Source: Chrysoperla carnea (lineage: Eukaryota; Arthropoda; Insecta; Neuroptera; Chrysopidae). From it: DNA of 64,000 bases. The stretch is taken from positions 92,179,435 through 92,243,434 of the forward strand of contig NC_058338.1 of NCBI RefSeq assembly GCF_905475395.1, written 5' to 3'. Below the pieces are notes generated by a model that saw only the letters and a list, made by a program, of their open reading frames with translations, did not search any database and was not told the origin of the DNA. This document shows positions 1-9,975 of the stretch, piece by piece. How positions within the stretch are numbered: the stretch's first letter is position 1; the number at the start of each line of letters is the position of its first letter. Made by a program: the position numbers and the translations under genes.

Positions 1-131
1 ATACTAACGCACAGGTTTGGTTCCTTCGCAAATTTCGTCTCACATGAATCAATCAAAATACCTTCCAGACTACTCCAAGGTTACAACAAATACGCAACAA
101 AATTTTAATAAATAAGAGAACATAAACTTAC

Positions 132-593
132 TTTATATTCCTGAGTTAATTTATGAATTTGATAATCCGACATGAATGTAAGATCTTCAATAATATAAGC
201 TTGATTAGTCTCTTTATACAATGGATCCGATGCTAATCTTGATGCCATCATGGCTAACGTTTTATGTTCGTAATGATAACGTAACAATAATGGATGATTA
301 CTTAATTTACGCATATCCATCATCATTGCCATACCACTTACTTCACCATTTGAATAAATTGTTCCGTCATCGGATTGGAATGATTGAATTAATTTTTTAT
401 AACGTTCCGATTGTGCTTCGTTCATTGGTACAAGAAGTGTTTGATCGGTTTTAGCTGGTAAATCTTTAAGCACATCACGTTTTAAACGACGTAAAACAAA
501 TGGTTTCATAATACGTTTAGCTTGTGCAATTTGATCACGTTCAAATGGTGGTAGATCGTTGTCTTCGTTATCCGCCTTCGTTGACGATGCTTT
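132..593 (-). CDS. SMARCAD1: SMARCAD1 exon 8 (end of ATPase N-lobe)
   Basis: TTTATAG acceptor, GTAAGT donor, 154 codons. It encodes the Lys/Asp-rich loop, [20 protein letters not shown] and the stretch leading toward the second RecA lobe. The gene continues left of the window; positions 1-131 look intronic. Confidence 0.92.
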
Positions 594-3500
594 CTATAAA
601 ATGATAAAACAAATTTTGAGTGTCACTTACGTACTCATTTAGGAATTTAAACTTCTTTAACTGTCCCAATGTATAGTACTTTAAATAATCTATGTCCACG
701 TCGCACAGTGGAGAACCTGCGCCTTTTCTTTTAAGATTAAGATAGCTAAAGACAAAAGTTCAAAAAAAAAAAATAGCAAGCAGTTACCCAGTGAAACTTT
801 GAAACTTATCATTCCAGAATCACGTACCGTGGAAACAAAAGCAAGCATAGATAAGATAAAAAATGGCTCAGAAGCAGAAGAAATTAAAAAACTTGAAGAA
901 GAAAATGAATTAATTGGGTTTGAGGACGAATATGATTTAAAAAAAAAAATTTTAATTATTGCCAAATAAAAGATTGCATCTAAATAGTCTTTTTAAAAGC
1001 TGAGTTACCAAAGCATCTCTCAAAGAAATTGGACTTTCAGAAATTTCGTCGCCATTTATCTGAGCCTTGTATCTGAGTATGGCAACTATTGTCGAGAAAA
1101 CTAGTTCTGAACAGAAAATGTTTTTTGCGTAAGCCTAATCATACTGAGAGAGACACCAACAATATTGTTCCTTCAAGACGCCATATTCACAGCGTATTTA
1201 ATTCAGCATCAGGTGGCAGAATGTGGAACCAAATTTAAATAATTAGGTTAGGCAATAATTAAACGTTATCTATCCAAGTCGATTGATTGAAAGGCTGAAT
1301 ATCGTTCAGGCCACTAGTTGAAAGATGTCATATAGTAAAAAAAGCTAGGCAGTTAATTCACTGACTGACGGACTGATTCATCATGATATCTCTAATACTA
1401 TGCACTCGATTGACATGCAATTTAATTTTAATTCTAAAGGTGATGGAAAAAGGGATAAAGTTTGTGTAAAAATCCATCGGTTTTTAATCCACTACATAAC
1501 AGATTTAAAAAGTTGTTTCACCTATTCGCGAGTCCAAAATACTGAACTGACCTCTACTGATTTAAATATGAAATGAAGAGAGAAGAGTGTAAACACTATG
1601 TTAGAACATAAAATTAAATGGCATAAAAAAAAGTTTATTTCCGTTGGAAAGGCTTGTGAATGAGTTGTAAATAATATAAAACATATGGTTTTTTGTTTGT
1701 TTATACTCTGAAGATAGATGTACCATGAAGATATCCTCTTCAAGTATCATTAAAGAGCCACCTATAGTTTCTTGGAGTCGCGAATAGAATGAATGCATCA
1801 TTATCAACAAGAACTGTATTTTATTTTCAAAAAAAATAGGGTTCCGCATCAAATATTAAAACCCATAAAATTATGAACAAAAAAGGAGATAAGTGAGAAC
1901 AAGGAAAGTAAAGGCTATAATGCGGTAATAAATGATATTTGTTTATAAAGTTGAAATTGCACAGAGACGCGGGCGAATACCTGCTAGAATTTAATATATA
2001 AGGTGGACCCCAATTTAATCGAAAAAGTGGAGCATCTTGCAGGGTAAAAAAAACACAGAAAATTTATTTAAAAAAATGAAATGTTATTACTTACAGAAGT
2101 TTTTTGGAACAAATTTTTCAAATCATCAGTTTTCCCTGCAAACATTGTAGGCATTACAAATATAAGTAATGACATTAATTCCAATAAATTATTTTGTAAA
2201 GGTGTTCCAGTTAATAATATTCGATTAGACGCCTGTTGAATAGAAAAAAATTTACAATCAATTAATTCAACATTTTATCGTTGCCTAGAATTTAATGCGA
2301 AATTTACCTTAATTCGAACTAAATTCTCATAACGTTGAGTGTTCATATTTTTAAGCATATGAGCTTCATCGAATACAACATAATGCATTTGTGTGATCCG
2401 AAACATTTTACGTTCCTCCGGACTACTCATTACCATACTGTATGTTGTTAGAACAATATCATATCCTTCTAACCCACCACGTGACCAACTTATACGCATT
2501 GTACGACGATCTTCCTGTGATCCATAATACATAAACACTTTTAAAGCTGGACACCATCGAGCGAGTTCATTATTCCAATTTTCTATGAAACACAGGCGTA
2601 ACTGTTTAATCAGTACTTAAAGTTACGGAAAAATTAACGAGTTAACGAAACGGAAGGTTCAATATCTAGGTTGTTCGAATTTCTAGATAAACACCGAATT
2701 CCTGGGGTCTAGTAATAATAGTAGTAGAAACGATAAAGCAACATTAATTAGCCTTTATAGCCTTTTTTATCTGGTCCGTTTTTCCCCTGTGGCCACTGAC
2801 AAAAATAATTTTCTTAACTCTTTCATGTCGTTCTATTTAAACAACGATTACCTCTTTCTGGCGAACAATTATCTTTTCTTACGAGAATATCTACCAGAAG
2901 GTGGAAGGTGGAAGAGGCAATTACAGCCCCAGTAGATTAGGCTTCAATTCCATTTTTTTATCACGTGTACAGCCTACTTTCAATTTCTTATTAGAAGACT
3001 TATTGATCAATCCAATAAGGGCGGAGATCTTGGTTCTAGTTATTAATCTTTCCCACACTTGAGTGACATTCTTCGTCCTTGCAATACTCTCCAGAGATTT
3101 CACAAGGTCTTGAACCAGGATAAATGCAATTTTGATTCTATAGACCAGTATCAACAAAAAAAATAAAATTTTGCAACTTTTAAAACGCTTGATAACCGTC
3201 AGAGTAATCACAGAAAATTGCACTACTTGTAAATTTCCAGAGATCGAAATTTTGCAAACGACAAGCGCTACAAAGGAAGTTTTGCTCTTCTCCGCTCAGT
3301 TTTGGAAAACAAATGCTACATTAGAGATTATAACGGGATTCAATTTGCTTGAAAACCAGAAAGAGATAAAAATCAGAAATGACCTACACAATGCCCAAAA
3401 TGCTTCAAGTCAAAATACAGTAGACCCGCGGCAATCCGGCCCCTGTCTAATCCGACAGCTCTTGTAATCGGACATAACTATAACGGTAATTACAATAAAT

Positions 3501-6500
3501 TAATTAATTTTTCGTGGCTGAAATTCGAAGCTTACCTAAAGTTGAGGCAGGAACAACAATTAAATGCGGACCCCTAGCAGCACCAATTTGTTTAAGATGC
3601 GCTAAAAATGCAATCACTTGAACAGTTTTCCCCAATCCCATTTCATCCGCTAAAATCCCATTAACACCTTGAGCATGCATAACTGCTAACCAATTCAGAC
3701 CGACCATTTGATAACCAGCTAATTTTAAATCCGTTGTTAAAATTGATGGTTGATTTTTGACACCCGCACCCGCAGCCACTGCTCTTTCCATCTGCTGTGC
3801 CAGTGCTGTACATTTTCGCATTAAATGTTGCACATTATTTCGAGTTGATAATACTCTTTGTGCGGCATTTAATAAGTCTGGACTTAAGTGCTTATTATCC
3901 TGCAGTTTATGAACCTGGATTTAAAAAAAAAAATTACAATTTTGATTATGTTAAATTTAAGGTTCCGTAAATGGTAATTTAGTACTTACCAAATCGACCC
4001 AACCCGTAAATGGTCTACTTTCAATAATTGCTTCAACCTTCTTTTGGGAGCATGAAGCCATAAGTCGTAATTCATTTGGTCCAGCATTTTGCATGAATTC
4101 AAGTACACGTCTCTTGTCATGAGTTAATTCATCACTAACTTCCATATCAGAATCTTCATCGCTGTAAAAATTTTTATTTTAAAAAGCTGAATATTTTTAA
4201 AACTTTCCCTAAATCTACGAGTTACAGCCATAGTACCATACAAGTATTTTAAAACGAGACATTTTTAGCTCAAGAACTACTGAAACTTTCTTCAACATAT
4301 TGCATTTACTGGATGTAAGAAAATTTTCTGGTTTATTAAAAATGACTTTCTATACAGAGTATTTCAACAATTATCTCAGTCAGTTGTTTGTCTGCACTTG
4401 TTAAAGTGAAATTTCTTTGAGGACATATCTGCTTAAAAGTCAAGGCATCTTGAACACGAAAGGAAGATTAAACAAAATTTTACCCAAACTGAACCGATTT
4501 TGAGACTCATGGCCTATTTTTTAGTCGTTCCGAGTACGGAACCCTAAACTCGAATTTGAAACATAGCTAAGAACACTCTTCGTTAAATTACCTTTCAAAC
4601 GAAACAAAAAATCCTAATCGGTAGGCGCTACTATGACACAGACAGACACACACATAGCGGTTAAACTTGACACCCCTTTTTTTAGATTCGAGGGTTAAAA
4701 AAGGAAGAAATGATCGTTACCTGTCGAATACTCGCTCATCCGCGTATTCTTCACTACCGCCAGTATCATCACTATCATCTGCATCCACCCGTCTACGCTT
4801 AGTCTTCTTTTTCTTACTTTCCGATTGTTGTAATTTTCTTTTATTGGAATGATTCGAAGTAGAATCTTGACCTCCTCCTAACAAATCATTCATTGCAGAT
4901 TGAGCATTCCAATTATGTCGAACTAATATATCTTGCAAAACCTATTTAACACAAAAATTGAATAAGCCTTTCAAAACACAAACAAAATCGTAATTGTAAT
5001 TCAAAAACTAACATTGACGCACAATAGATATCAAATTTTTGGTCAAAAGTCAAAAAATTCTTTTGTTTTGCATTGCAAATTGTTTTTTTGTGTAGTTAGA
5101 TAACCACTACATCACAAACAAGCCACTTAAGTTACCTCAACTTCGCCTCCCGCATTTTTTGTAAGCCGCAATCAACCTGTCCTTACGGAAAAAATGTTAT
5201 TATTGTTGCCGTTCTCGATTTACCGTGTTATTCAATTTATGTTTACTGTATTTGTTAGTGCAATTAGAAAAAGATTCTTATTGGATATTGAAGAGGAAGG
5301 TTTGTGCTTTATTTATTAGTATTTAATTTTAAAGTTTTTATTAATATAATTAAATATTTGTGATTCATATTTGCTGTAAAAAGTTTATTTTTTTCATTAA
5401 ATTTATCCTACTTAGCTTTTTCTTTATGTGTAAGGTTTTGTTGGGCAAAATTTTTTGTAACAAGACAAAATTTAAGTATTCTATAATATGTTTATCAAAA
5501 AAAAAAAAAATCTTGCTCTGACTTACGCATTTTCTTTTAAGACTAAGATAAGGATAGATTAAAATAGCTTAAGGCAAAAGTCTAAAAAAAGAAGCAAGCA
5601 GTTTCCCAGTTTTAAAAAAATTAAAGAAGAAAATTAATTAATTTGGTTTGAAGACAAATAAGATGAAGACAAATATGGTTAAAAATTTCATTTATTTATT
5701 ACCAAATAAAATAGCCGTGGAGCCCGTGACAGTATAACTGCACTTATATGGATTTCGAAATTTCGCATATGAATCAATACTATTTAACGATAGGTACAAT
5801 ATAGACTAGGTGTGCCAGGGTTTTTTTATTTTTTACTGGTGTGACAGATATTTTGGTCAAGTTTTGAGCTGTCACACCGATATATTTCGAAAGTAGAACT
5901 CAAAACGTATAAATTAAAAAAAAAAAAGAAAGTAATTTCGTAATAAGGATAAAATTTTTTTTACTTTATATATTAAAAATCGGTGTGATAAACTTTTCTG
6001 CCACGAGAAAAGCTGTCACACCAAATTTTCCTTAAAATAGATCATTTGATTTCTATTTTCCTGAAAATAGAATTTGCAATAAAATGGTCTCTTACATATT
6101 AATTTCCATAAAAGTGCAAAATACTTGTAATTATTAAAAATATAAAAATTTATATAAAAACATTTCTGTCAGGATAAACTCTTGCACACCTAGTCTATAT
6201 TGTATCTATCGTTAAAGGGCAGTTTTACTGTAACGGGTTCCCCGTTTAAAAGATACTTTTACATTTAGTCTTTTTAATCAATTTTGAGCATAAAAATCCC
6301 TTCATTATATTTTGACCAGAAATTTAATATAAATACTCCACTGTGTGACATTAAAAAAAATTATAAAAATAATATTAACATCATCGGTAAATCACGTTCT
6401 TTCACAGTGTCAGGGACACCAGCATCAATGAAACAAAAATGGATTACCCTCGGAAGCCAAGGATATCCTCAATGATCCCAGATATTTCCGTGGCCTCTCC

Positions 6501-7378
6501 AAGTTTATTAAATTTATATGAACACATTTTGTATTAATAATAACACATGTAAATAATGTATATCTGCGGTCGCTAATGACTTAGACGTTAAAAGCGACCT
6601 TAAATGAAATAAATAAATAATAAATATTAACATCGAGCCTAAAATGAGTATTTTACGTAAATTATTATTATTTTTTTTTTTTGACAACGTAAACTTTTTA
6701 TAGACCTTTTCATTTTAAAAAGTGATTACCATTAAAAAAATAATGTGATAAAATGAATAACAAATATCTAGTACCTTTGTCTAACTTATTACTGACTGTA
6801 CGAAACAAAAACGAATCGTGATTTAAATGAAAAGTCTGTTAATTCAAAATACAAAATTCTAATTGTTATACAAAATAACGTTTTTTTGTATTAATTTTTC
6901 AAACTTTTTTTATTACCACTTTGTAAACGGAGAATAAGAATTTCAAACCGGGAATTTCGAAATATTAGGAAAATATATGTAATTTATATACCATAGTATC
7001 CTTTTGTGGAAATGCATCAACGAGGAACTTTAATTGCTTTTCCTTATGCGTGAAATTGCCTGATCCATTACTATTTTCTTGACTACTCTCAGCGACAGCA
7101 GATGTGGAAGTTTGTGGTGTGTGCAAAGCATCTCCATCTGAATCAGATGAGTCCAACATCGGTTTAATTCTTCGACGATTCATATCGACTATTGAACTGG
7201 CCTCCGAGGCTGAATATCGAAAAATTGAATTATTACAAGGAAAATTGAAGCACTTTTAAACACATAAATAATACATACATGAATTTAAATTAGTTGGAGG
7301 TGGTGTAATTTTCTTCTGTTTCCTAAAACCACGTAAATTATTTAATAAACTTGGACTTTTTTCTATACTATCAGACAT
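132..7378 (-). CDS. SMARCAD1: SMARCAD1/Etl1-type SNF2 chromatin remodeller, 5' part (8 exons, C-terminus off window)
   Basis: Nuclear ATP-dependent remodeller of the SMARCAD1/Fun30 family. The model joins exons 7378-7279, 7209-6992, 4941-4721, 4161-3990, 3914-3536, 2582-2308, 2232-2095 and 593-132; every junction is GT-AG and the frame stays open for 655 codons. Seen in the protein: acidic Ser/Asp N-terminus (about 43-65), one CUE domain split over exons 2 and 3 (about 92-128, FPQ and LL motifs), a basic Lys/Arg patch, then the SNF2 N-lobe with DEMGLGKT (327-334), DEAH (435-438), LLTGTPLQN (461-469) and the [10 protein letters not shown] block in exon 8. An in-frame TAA at 7390-7388 precedes the ATG. 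Known for the family: about 850-1030 residues with a helicase C lobe, which must lie left of position 1. Vertebrate SMARCAD1 has two CUE domains; only one is evident here. Vertebrate family members have DEGH where this protein has DEAH. Confidence 0.95.
594..2094. other. SMARCAD1 intron 7 with repeat debris
   Basis: The intron is bounded by GTAAGT (2094) and TATAG (594). It holds an antisense coding-like fragment (685-969, listed separately) and otherwise A+T-rich DNA with short GACTGACGGACTGA-type repeat debris near 1360. No exon was seen in it. Confidence 0.6.
685..969 (+). pseudogene. Antisense Lys/Glu-rich coding-like fragment in intron 7
   Basis: On the strand opposite the host gene one frame is open from 685 to the TAA at 967-969, about 94 codons without an ATG at its start. 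It has believable codon variety and the sense of a protein C-terminus ([20 protein letters not shown], later [18 protein letters not shown]). The stop overlaps an AATAAA. A shorter, broken copy sits at 5528-5712 in intron 2 of the same gene, which suggests a dispersed repeat or captured exon. I do not recognise the parent protein. It could be a gene fragment carried by a transposon or chance openness in a lysine-rich stretch. Confidence 0.4.
2095..2232 (-). CDS. SMARCAD1: SMARCAD1 exon 7 (motif III)
   Basis: TTCAACAG acceptor, GTAAGT donor, exactly 46 codons. It carries [20 protein letters not shown], the SNF2 motif III block, followed by a Phe/Lys-rich linker. Confidence 0.93.
2308..2582 (-). 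CDS. SMARCAD1: SMARCAD1 exon 6 (DEAH box)
   Basis: TTCATAG acceptor, GTAAAT donor. It encodes [11 protein letters not shown], then DIVLTTYSM and [11 protein letters not shown] (Walker B, motif II). DEAH replaces the DEGH typical of vertebrate SMARCAD1. Confidence 0.95.
2583..3535. other. SMARCAD1 intron 5
   Basis: No coding exon was found. At 3418-3485 lies one end of a pogo/Tigger-like element (CAGTAGACCC then AATCCGG and CTAATCCGACAG). The partner end is not visible nearby, so it is a solo or truncated end. Confidence 0.5.
3418..3485 (+). mobile_element. Solo terminus of a pogo/Tigger-like DNA transposon
   Basis: The motif CAGTAGACCCGCGGCAATCC followed by repeats of the type CTAATCCGACAG and TAATCGGACA resembles pogo/Tigger inverted-repeat ends (family knowledge). 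No opposite end was found within the intron. Confidence 0.4.
3536..3914 (-). CDS. SMARCAD1: SMARCAD1 exon 5 (Walker A)
   Basis: ATCCAG acceptor, GTAAGC donor. It contains the Q-motif-like [14 protein letters not shown], the Walker A box DEMGLGKT and the Ia block [10 protein letters not shown]. It ends one base into the Glu codon completed by exon 6 (STLENW). Confidence 0.95.
3990..4161 (-). CDS. SMARCAD1: SMARCAD1 exon 4
   Basis: TTTACAG acceptor, GTAAGT donor. It encodes the segment before the ATPase ([19 protein letters not shown], then a helical stretch ending FTGWVDL), which in this family lies between CUE and SNF2 domains. Phase is 2 in and 0 out. Confidence 0.9.
4352..4400 (-). repeat. 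Family B terminal fragment
   Basis: The segment TATTTCAACAATTATCTCAG with following CAGTTGTTTG and CACTTGTT matches the left end of family B (see 47050-47617). It is about 50 bp. Confidence 0.5.
4482..4698 (-). repeat. Family A element, truncated (intron 3)
   Basis: Family A is a repeat of about 310 bp. Read from its CCCCCGA end it runs through TTTGACCGCTATGTGTGTGT, a GTCTGTCTGTGGCATCGTAG block and two copies of an AGTGTTCTTAG/AGGGTTCCGTA module to GTCGGGGG. This copy keeps the middle and the GGGTTAAAA end. It fills much of the intron between exons 3 and 4. Confidence 0.7.
4721..4941 (-). CDS. SMARCAD1: SMARCAD1 exon 3 (second half of CUE, basic patch)
   Basis: Begins [20 protein letters not shown] after an AAATAG acceptor and completes the CUE domain. 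[19 protein letters not shown] stretch follows, a probable nuclear localisation signal, and then an acidic tail. It ends two bases into a codon at GTAACG. Confidence 0.9.
5528..5712 (+). repeat. Second, degraded copy of the 685-969 fragment
   Basis: Shares the TTTTCTTTTAAGA start, the AAGCAAGCAGTT block, the AATTTGGTTTGAAGACAAAT region and the TTACCAAATAAAA end with 718-970, but lacks about 90 bases in the middle and has stops. Confidence 0.6.
5784..6215. mobile_element. TTAA-flanked MITE, 432 bp
   Basis: TTAA at both ends encloses near-perfect inverted repeats of about 28 bases (CGATAGGTACAATATAGACT onward, one mismatch). Subterminal CTGTCACACC motifs also face each other. There is no coding capacity. 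TTAA target sites suggest a piggyBac-type transposase in trans, but the tips do not match canonical piggyBac ends, so the superfamily is inferred only from the target site. Confidence 0.8.
6698..6840. mobile_element. Small MITE of the TAGACCTTTTCAT family, copy 1
   Basis: Opens TATAGACCTTTTCATTTT and closes AAATGAAAAGTCTGTTAA, with an internal ACGAAACAAAAACGAATC block shared with the copy at 49140-49330. Roughly 145 bp, non-coding. Confidence 0.6.
6992..7209 (-). CDS. SMARCAD1: SMARCAD1 exon 2 (acidic region, first half of CUE)
   Basis: The acceptor TTCAG precedes CCTCGG and the donor is GTATAT, phase 0. It encodes a Ser/Asp/Glu-rich segment and then [14 protein letters not shown], the first helix of the CUE fold. 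The open frame that reads on past the donor is intronic. Confidence 0.9.
7279..7378 (-). CDS. SMARCAD1: SMARCAD1 exon 1 (start codon)
   Basis: Encodes residues 1-33 plus one base, starting [17 protein letters not shown]. The donor is GTATGT. The first base of codon 34 (Ser) joins exon 2 in frame, and an in-frame stop 9 bases upstream supports this ATG. Confidence 0.85.
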
Positions 7379-8965
7379 ATTTAATTGTTATCGAAACAAT
7401 ATTTTTCAAAAAAATAATTATGAAATTATTTTATAATACAATGTTTAAACACAAAATGTCAAAATCGTCATATTTATGTAAAAACATGGAGAAATCTTAA
7501 CCAGCAACCATTCAATCCGTTAGTTTACTTCTATAATGAAGTTGGCTCTAATAAAACGGTTCAATCGTCAACATTTAGAACTGTACTTTTTACTTACCAT
7601 TTTAGATGTCATATTATAGTTGATAAAAATATTTAAAGATGCCGCCACTCATTTTAGTGTTGTAAAACTAAGTTAACTTTAAAAAAAAAAGAAAAAAAAA
7701 TTTAGTGTGCTTTTTTTTTAAATTATTTTTCTTAATTTTAGAACTTCTTTTTTTTTTTAAGATTTTTTCTAAAATACATGAGATTGTTCTTAATCAAATT
7801 TACAATGAATAACAGGTATGTAATCCTGTCGTGCTTAAAAAAAGGATCTGAAGGGTGTAAATCTTTTAAGGGTGACAAGATCTTACCATTGACGTATATC
7901 ATATGGACATGCTATGATCATATTGCTCTTTGAAAAAAAAGAGATAGAATGAAGGCCTGATATATGCCAATGCCCGAATACAAACTTGCTCTCGAATCTC
8001 CTTTCTCATTCTTTTCAGACACTCTCATTTCATTACTATATGTCGATGATTAAACGGTCATTGGCTTGAATGGGGGTAGATGAATATCGTTTTCTTTTTT
8101 CATTGAAATTTCTTTATCTAATTAAAGCCTCTCTTAGCTTTAACGCCACCTGCTATTACTCCCGCGCCCGCCAATTCCCATATACTAAAATAAAATCTGT
8201 TTAGCTCTAGAAAAACCTGCAAATGAGAATATCTGAGAAAATTTGATATCTTTTTTGTCAAGTAAGTTAGCTAGAGAACAGAACTGTTTAACTTCAAAAA
8301 TAATATAACTATTTAACAATTCTATTTTGTAATAATCTTAGAAAAAACATTTTTTATTCCTTTTTAATTATATAAAATTAAATTATCTATATTAATAGAT
8401 TATTACAATGAAAAAAAATGTGTCTTTACGGGCTTAACTTATGGGAAACTGAAATTAATTGTATAACAGATCCAACGATTCTTTTTTATTCAAGGGTAAA
8501 TCATACACATTTTTGCAACAGAACGCAAATGTCAGCACTTTTGAATTATAACATACAGAGAATATACTAGAGTAAGTCAAACATGGAATTGTACAGCGGC
8601 CGTGACCCATGTTCCATTAAAAAAGATGTTTATGTCTATGCAATTAAAAAAGGTAAACAGAGATAGGGAAAATCAGTTTATTTTATGTTTCTTTTTTTTT
8701 GTTGGGAAAATGCTTTACCAACTTTGATACCTTTAAATCTTTCCCAGGAATCCATTTTCGAGGTAACGTTTAGTAAAATGGAAGCCTGTTTGTTTTATGT
8801 TAGTGTAGTCTTACAATTGACAATCGATTTCTGCCAGATGCAACACCAAATGTAAGATGTAATGTGATATCGTAAGTATTCGGGAACTCTCGGTTTTGCC
8901 ACTGTCAAACATGGCCATTGTGAAATGAAACCAAGTTTTTCCTTTGTGTTTCATAGAAATCCAAC
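7379..8965. other. Intergenic, no gene seen
   Basis: Upstream flank of SMARCAD1. Rich in A and T runs (7680-7760), with no open frame of interest and no recognised element. The SMARCAD1 promoter must lie in its left part, but no TATA or clear initiator could be picked out. Confidence 0.5.
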
Positions 8966-8969
8966 CTAC

Positions 8970-9480
8970 CTTTGCTGATCAGTCTGGAGGGTAGAGGTAA
9001 GGAGAATCATCTCTGTATATGAAGTGTCCACCGTAAAGCAAAAAATTGGTGGCGCTGCTGTATCAAAAGTGTAAATTTTAAAAGAAAGTAATTCACCATG
9101 GGAACTGATTCTGGCGCTGTCTGATGGTAGAAAAGAAATAAGAGTACGAACGTGTCAAAATTTTAAATAATTTATTTTTTTTATTTCACTAGAACAATTC
9201 AATCATAGCCATGCATAAATTTGACTTGTCATAGACAGCTTCTATTTTTTACCACTAGACAGCGCTAGAATCAGTTCCCATGGCGACTAAGAGTAAGATA
9301 AAGATCTAAACAAGTTGTTAGAGAAGGAAAAAGAAGTACACAACAAATACCCTTTTGCTACACAAGCGACATTCTGGTCAATTTTAGAACTATTATTATC
9401 TGTTTTCAACTGGGCACTTTTTTACTTTGACTCCTATTTAAGATTGTCTCTCCTTACCTCTAGCCTCCATACCTGACTAG
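8970..9480 (+). mobile_element. Family G element interrupted by a nested MITE
   Basis: Starts with GGAGGGTAGAGGTAAGGAGA and ends with the inverse TCTCCTTACCTCTAGCCTCC, so terminal repeats of about 22-26 bases. The interior matches the uninterrupted copy at 22187-22464 (CTGTATCAAAAGTGTAAATT, CTAAACAAGTTGTTAGAGAA, TTTTGCTACACAA). A second element sits in the middle at about 9092-9290. Non-coding. Confidence 0.65.
9092..9290. mobile_element. Nested MITE with CATGGGAACTGATTC ends
   Basis: Inverted repeats of about 45 bases (CATGGGAACTGATTCTGGCG at left, CGCTAGAATCAGTTCCCATG at right) flank about 100 bases of A+T-rich DNA. It lies inside family G. The 22 kb copy of G shows the unfilled site between AAAGAAAGTAAT and GTAAGATAAA. 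Confidence 0.7.
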
Positions 9481-9975
9481 AATGGAGACTACAGAACAAG
9501 ACCGAACTCCATATAAACAAATGTTCAAATCATGAAGCTTATAAGAAGGAGAACGATCGCTATAGAAAATATTGTCCCCGAAATATGGATAAAATAAGTG
9601 AGGCGCTGCGACCGCTAAGAAGTATCAATAAAGGCGGGCTGTTGTGCGCTAATTTGAAATGATATATCAATTTGTACATTATGCAACTAACTTCATCCAC
9701 TTCGCAGATACTACTTCTTGATGACAGCGCGGCTGGTGGCTTAAAAATTAACTATAAATTCTACAAATTTTCAGGGACAGGTGCGCTAATGCTTTAGTAC
9801 ATAGCGATCTTTCTCCTTCTTTATAACCTTCATGGTTCAAATGTTCGTATGTTCGTATGAGTTCGTATAGCGGACTCTAGTGGTAGAAATAATTAATGTC
9901 ATTACCTCTACAAATTTTGTCAATTCTCTGATCTCTCGCTAGAGTTCGGCACCCTTTTGTAGTCTCCATGACATC
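9481..9975. mobile_element. Inverted-repeat element (GGAGACTACA ends)
   Basis: Left arm ATGGAGACTACAGAACAAGA with CCGAACTC and AAGAAGGAGAACGATCGCTA. The right arm carries the inverse TAGCGATCTTTCTCCTTCTT, GAGTTCGGCACC and TGTAGTCTCCAT. Arms are interrupted and about 80-90 bases are matched. No coding sequence. It directly abuts the family G element. Confidence 0.6.

Larger units (their letters stand above)
4942..6991. other. SMARCAD1 intron 2 with several repeats
   Basis: The longest intron of the gene here (2 kb). It contains the broken fragment at 5528-5712, the TTAA-flanked MITE at 5784-6215 and a small TAGACCTTTTCAT element at 6698-6840. No exon was seen. Confidence 0.6.

Noticed and set aside
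1..131. Possible ninth SMARCAD1 exon at the left edge
   Set aside because: No acceptor with an open frame continuing the protein could be found; the sequence looks intronic.
690..965. 91-codon minus-strand frame
   Set aside because: Shadow of the plus-strand coding-like frame 685-966; its Phe/Ser-rich sequence is typical of antisense to Lys/Glu codons.
3171..3467. 98-codon frame in SMARCAD1 intron 5
   Set aside because: Opposite to the host gene, ends in a transposon tip, no recognisable features.
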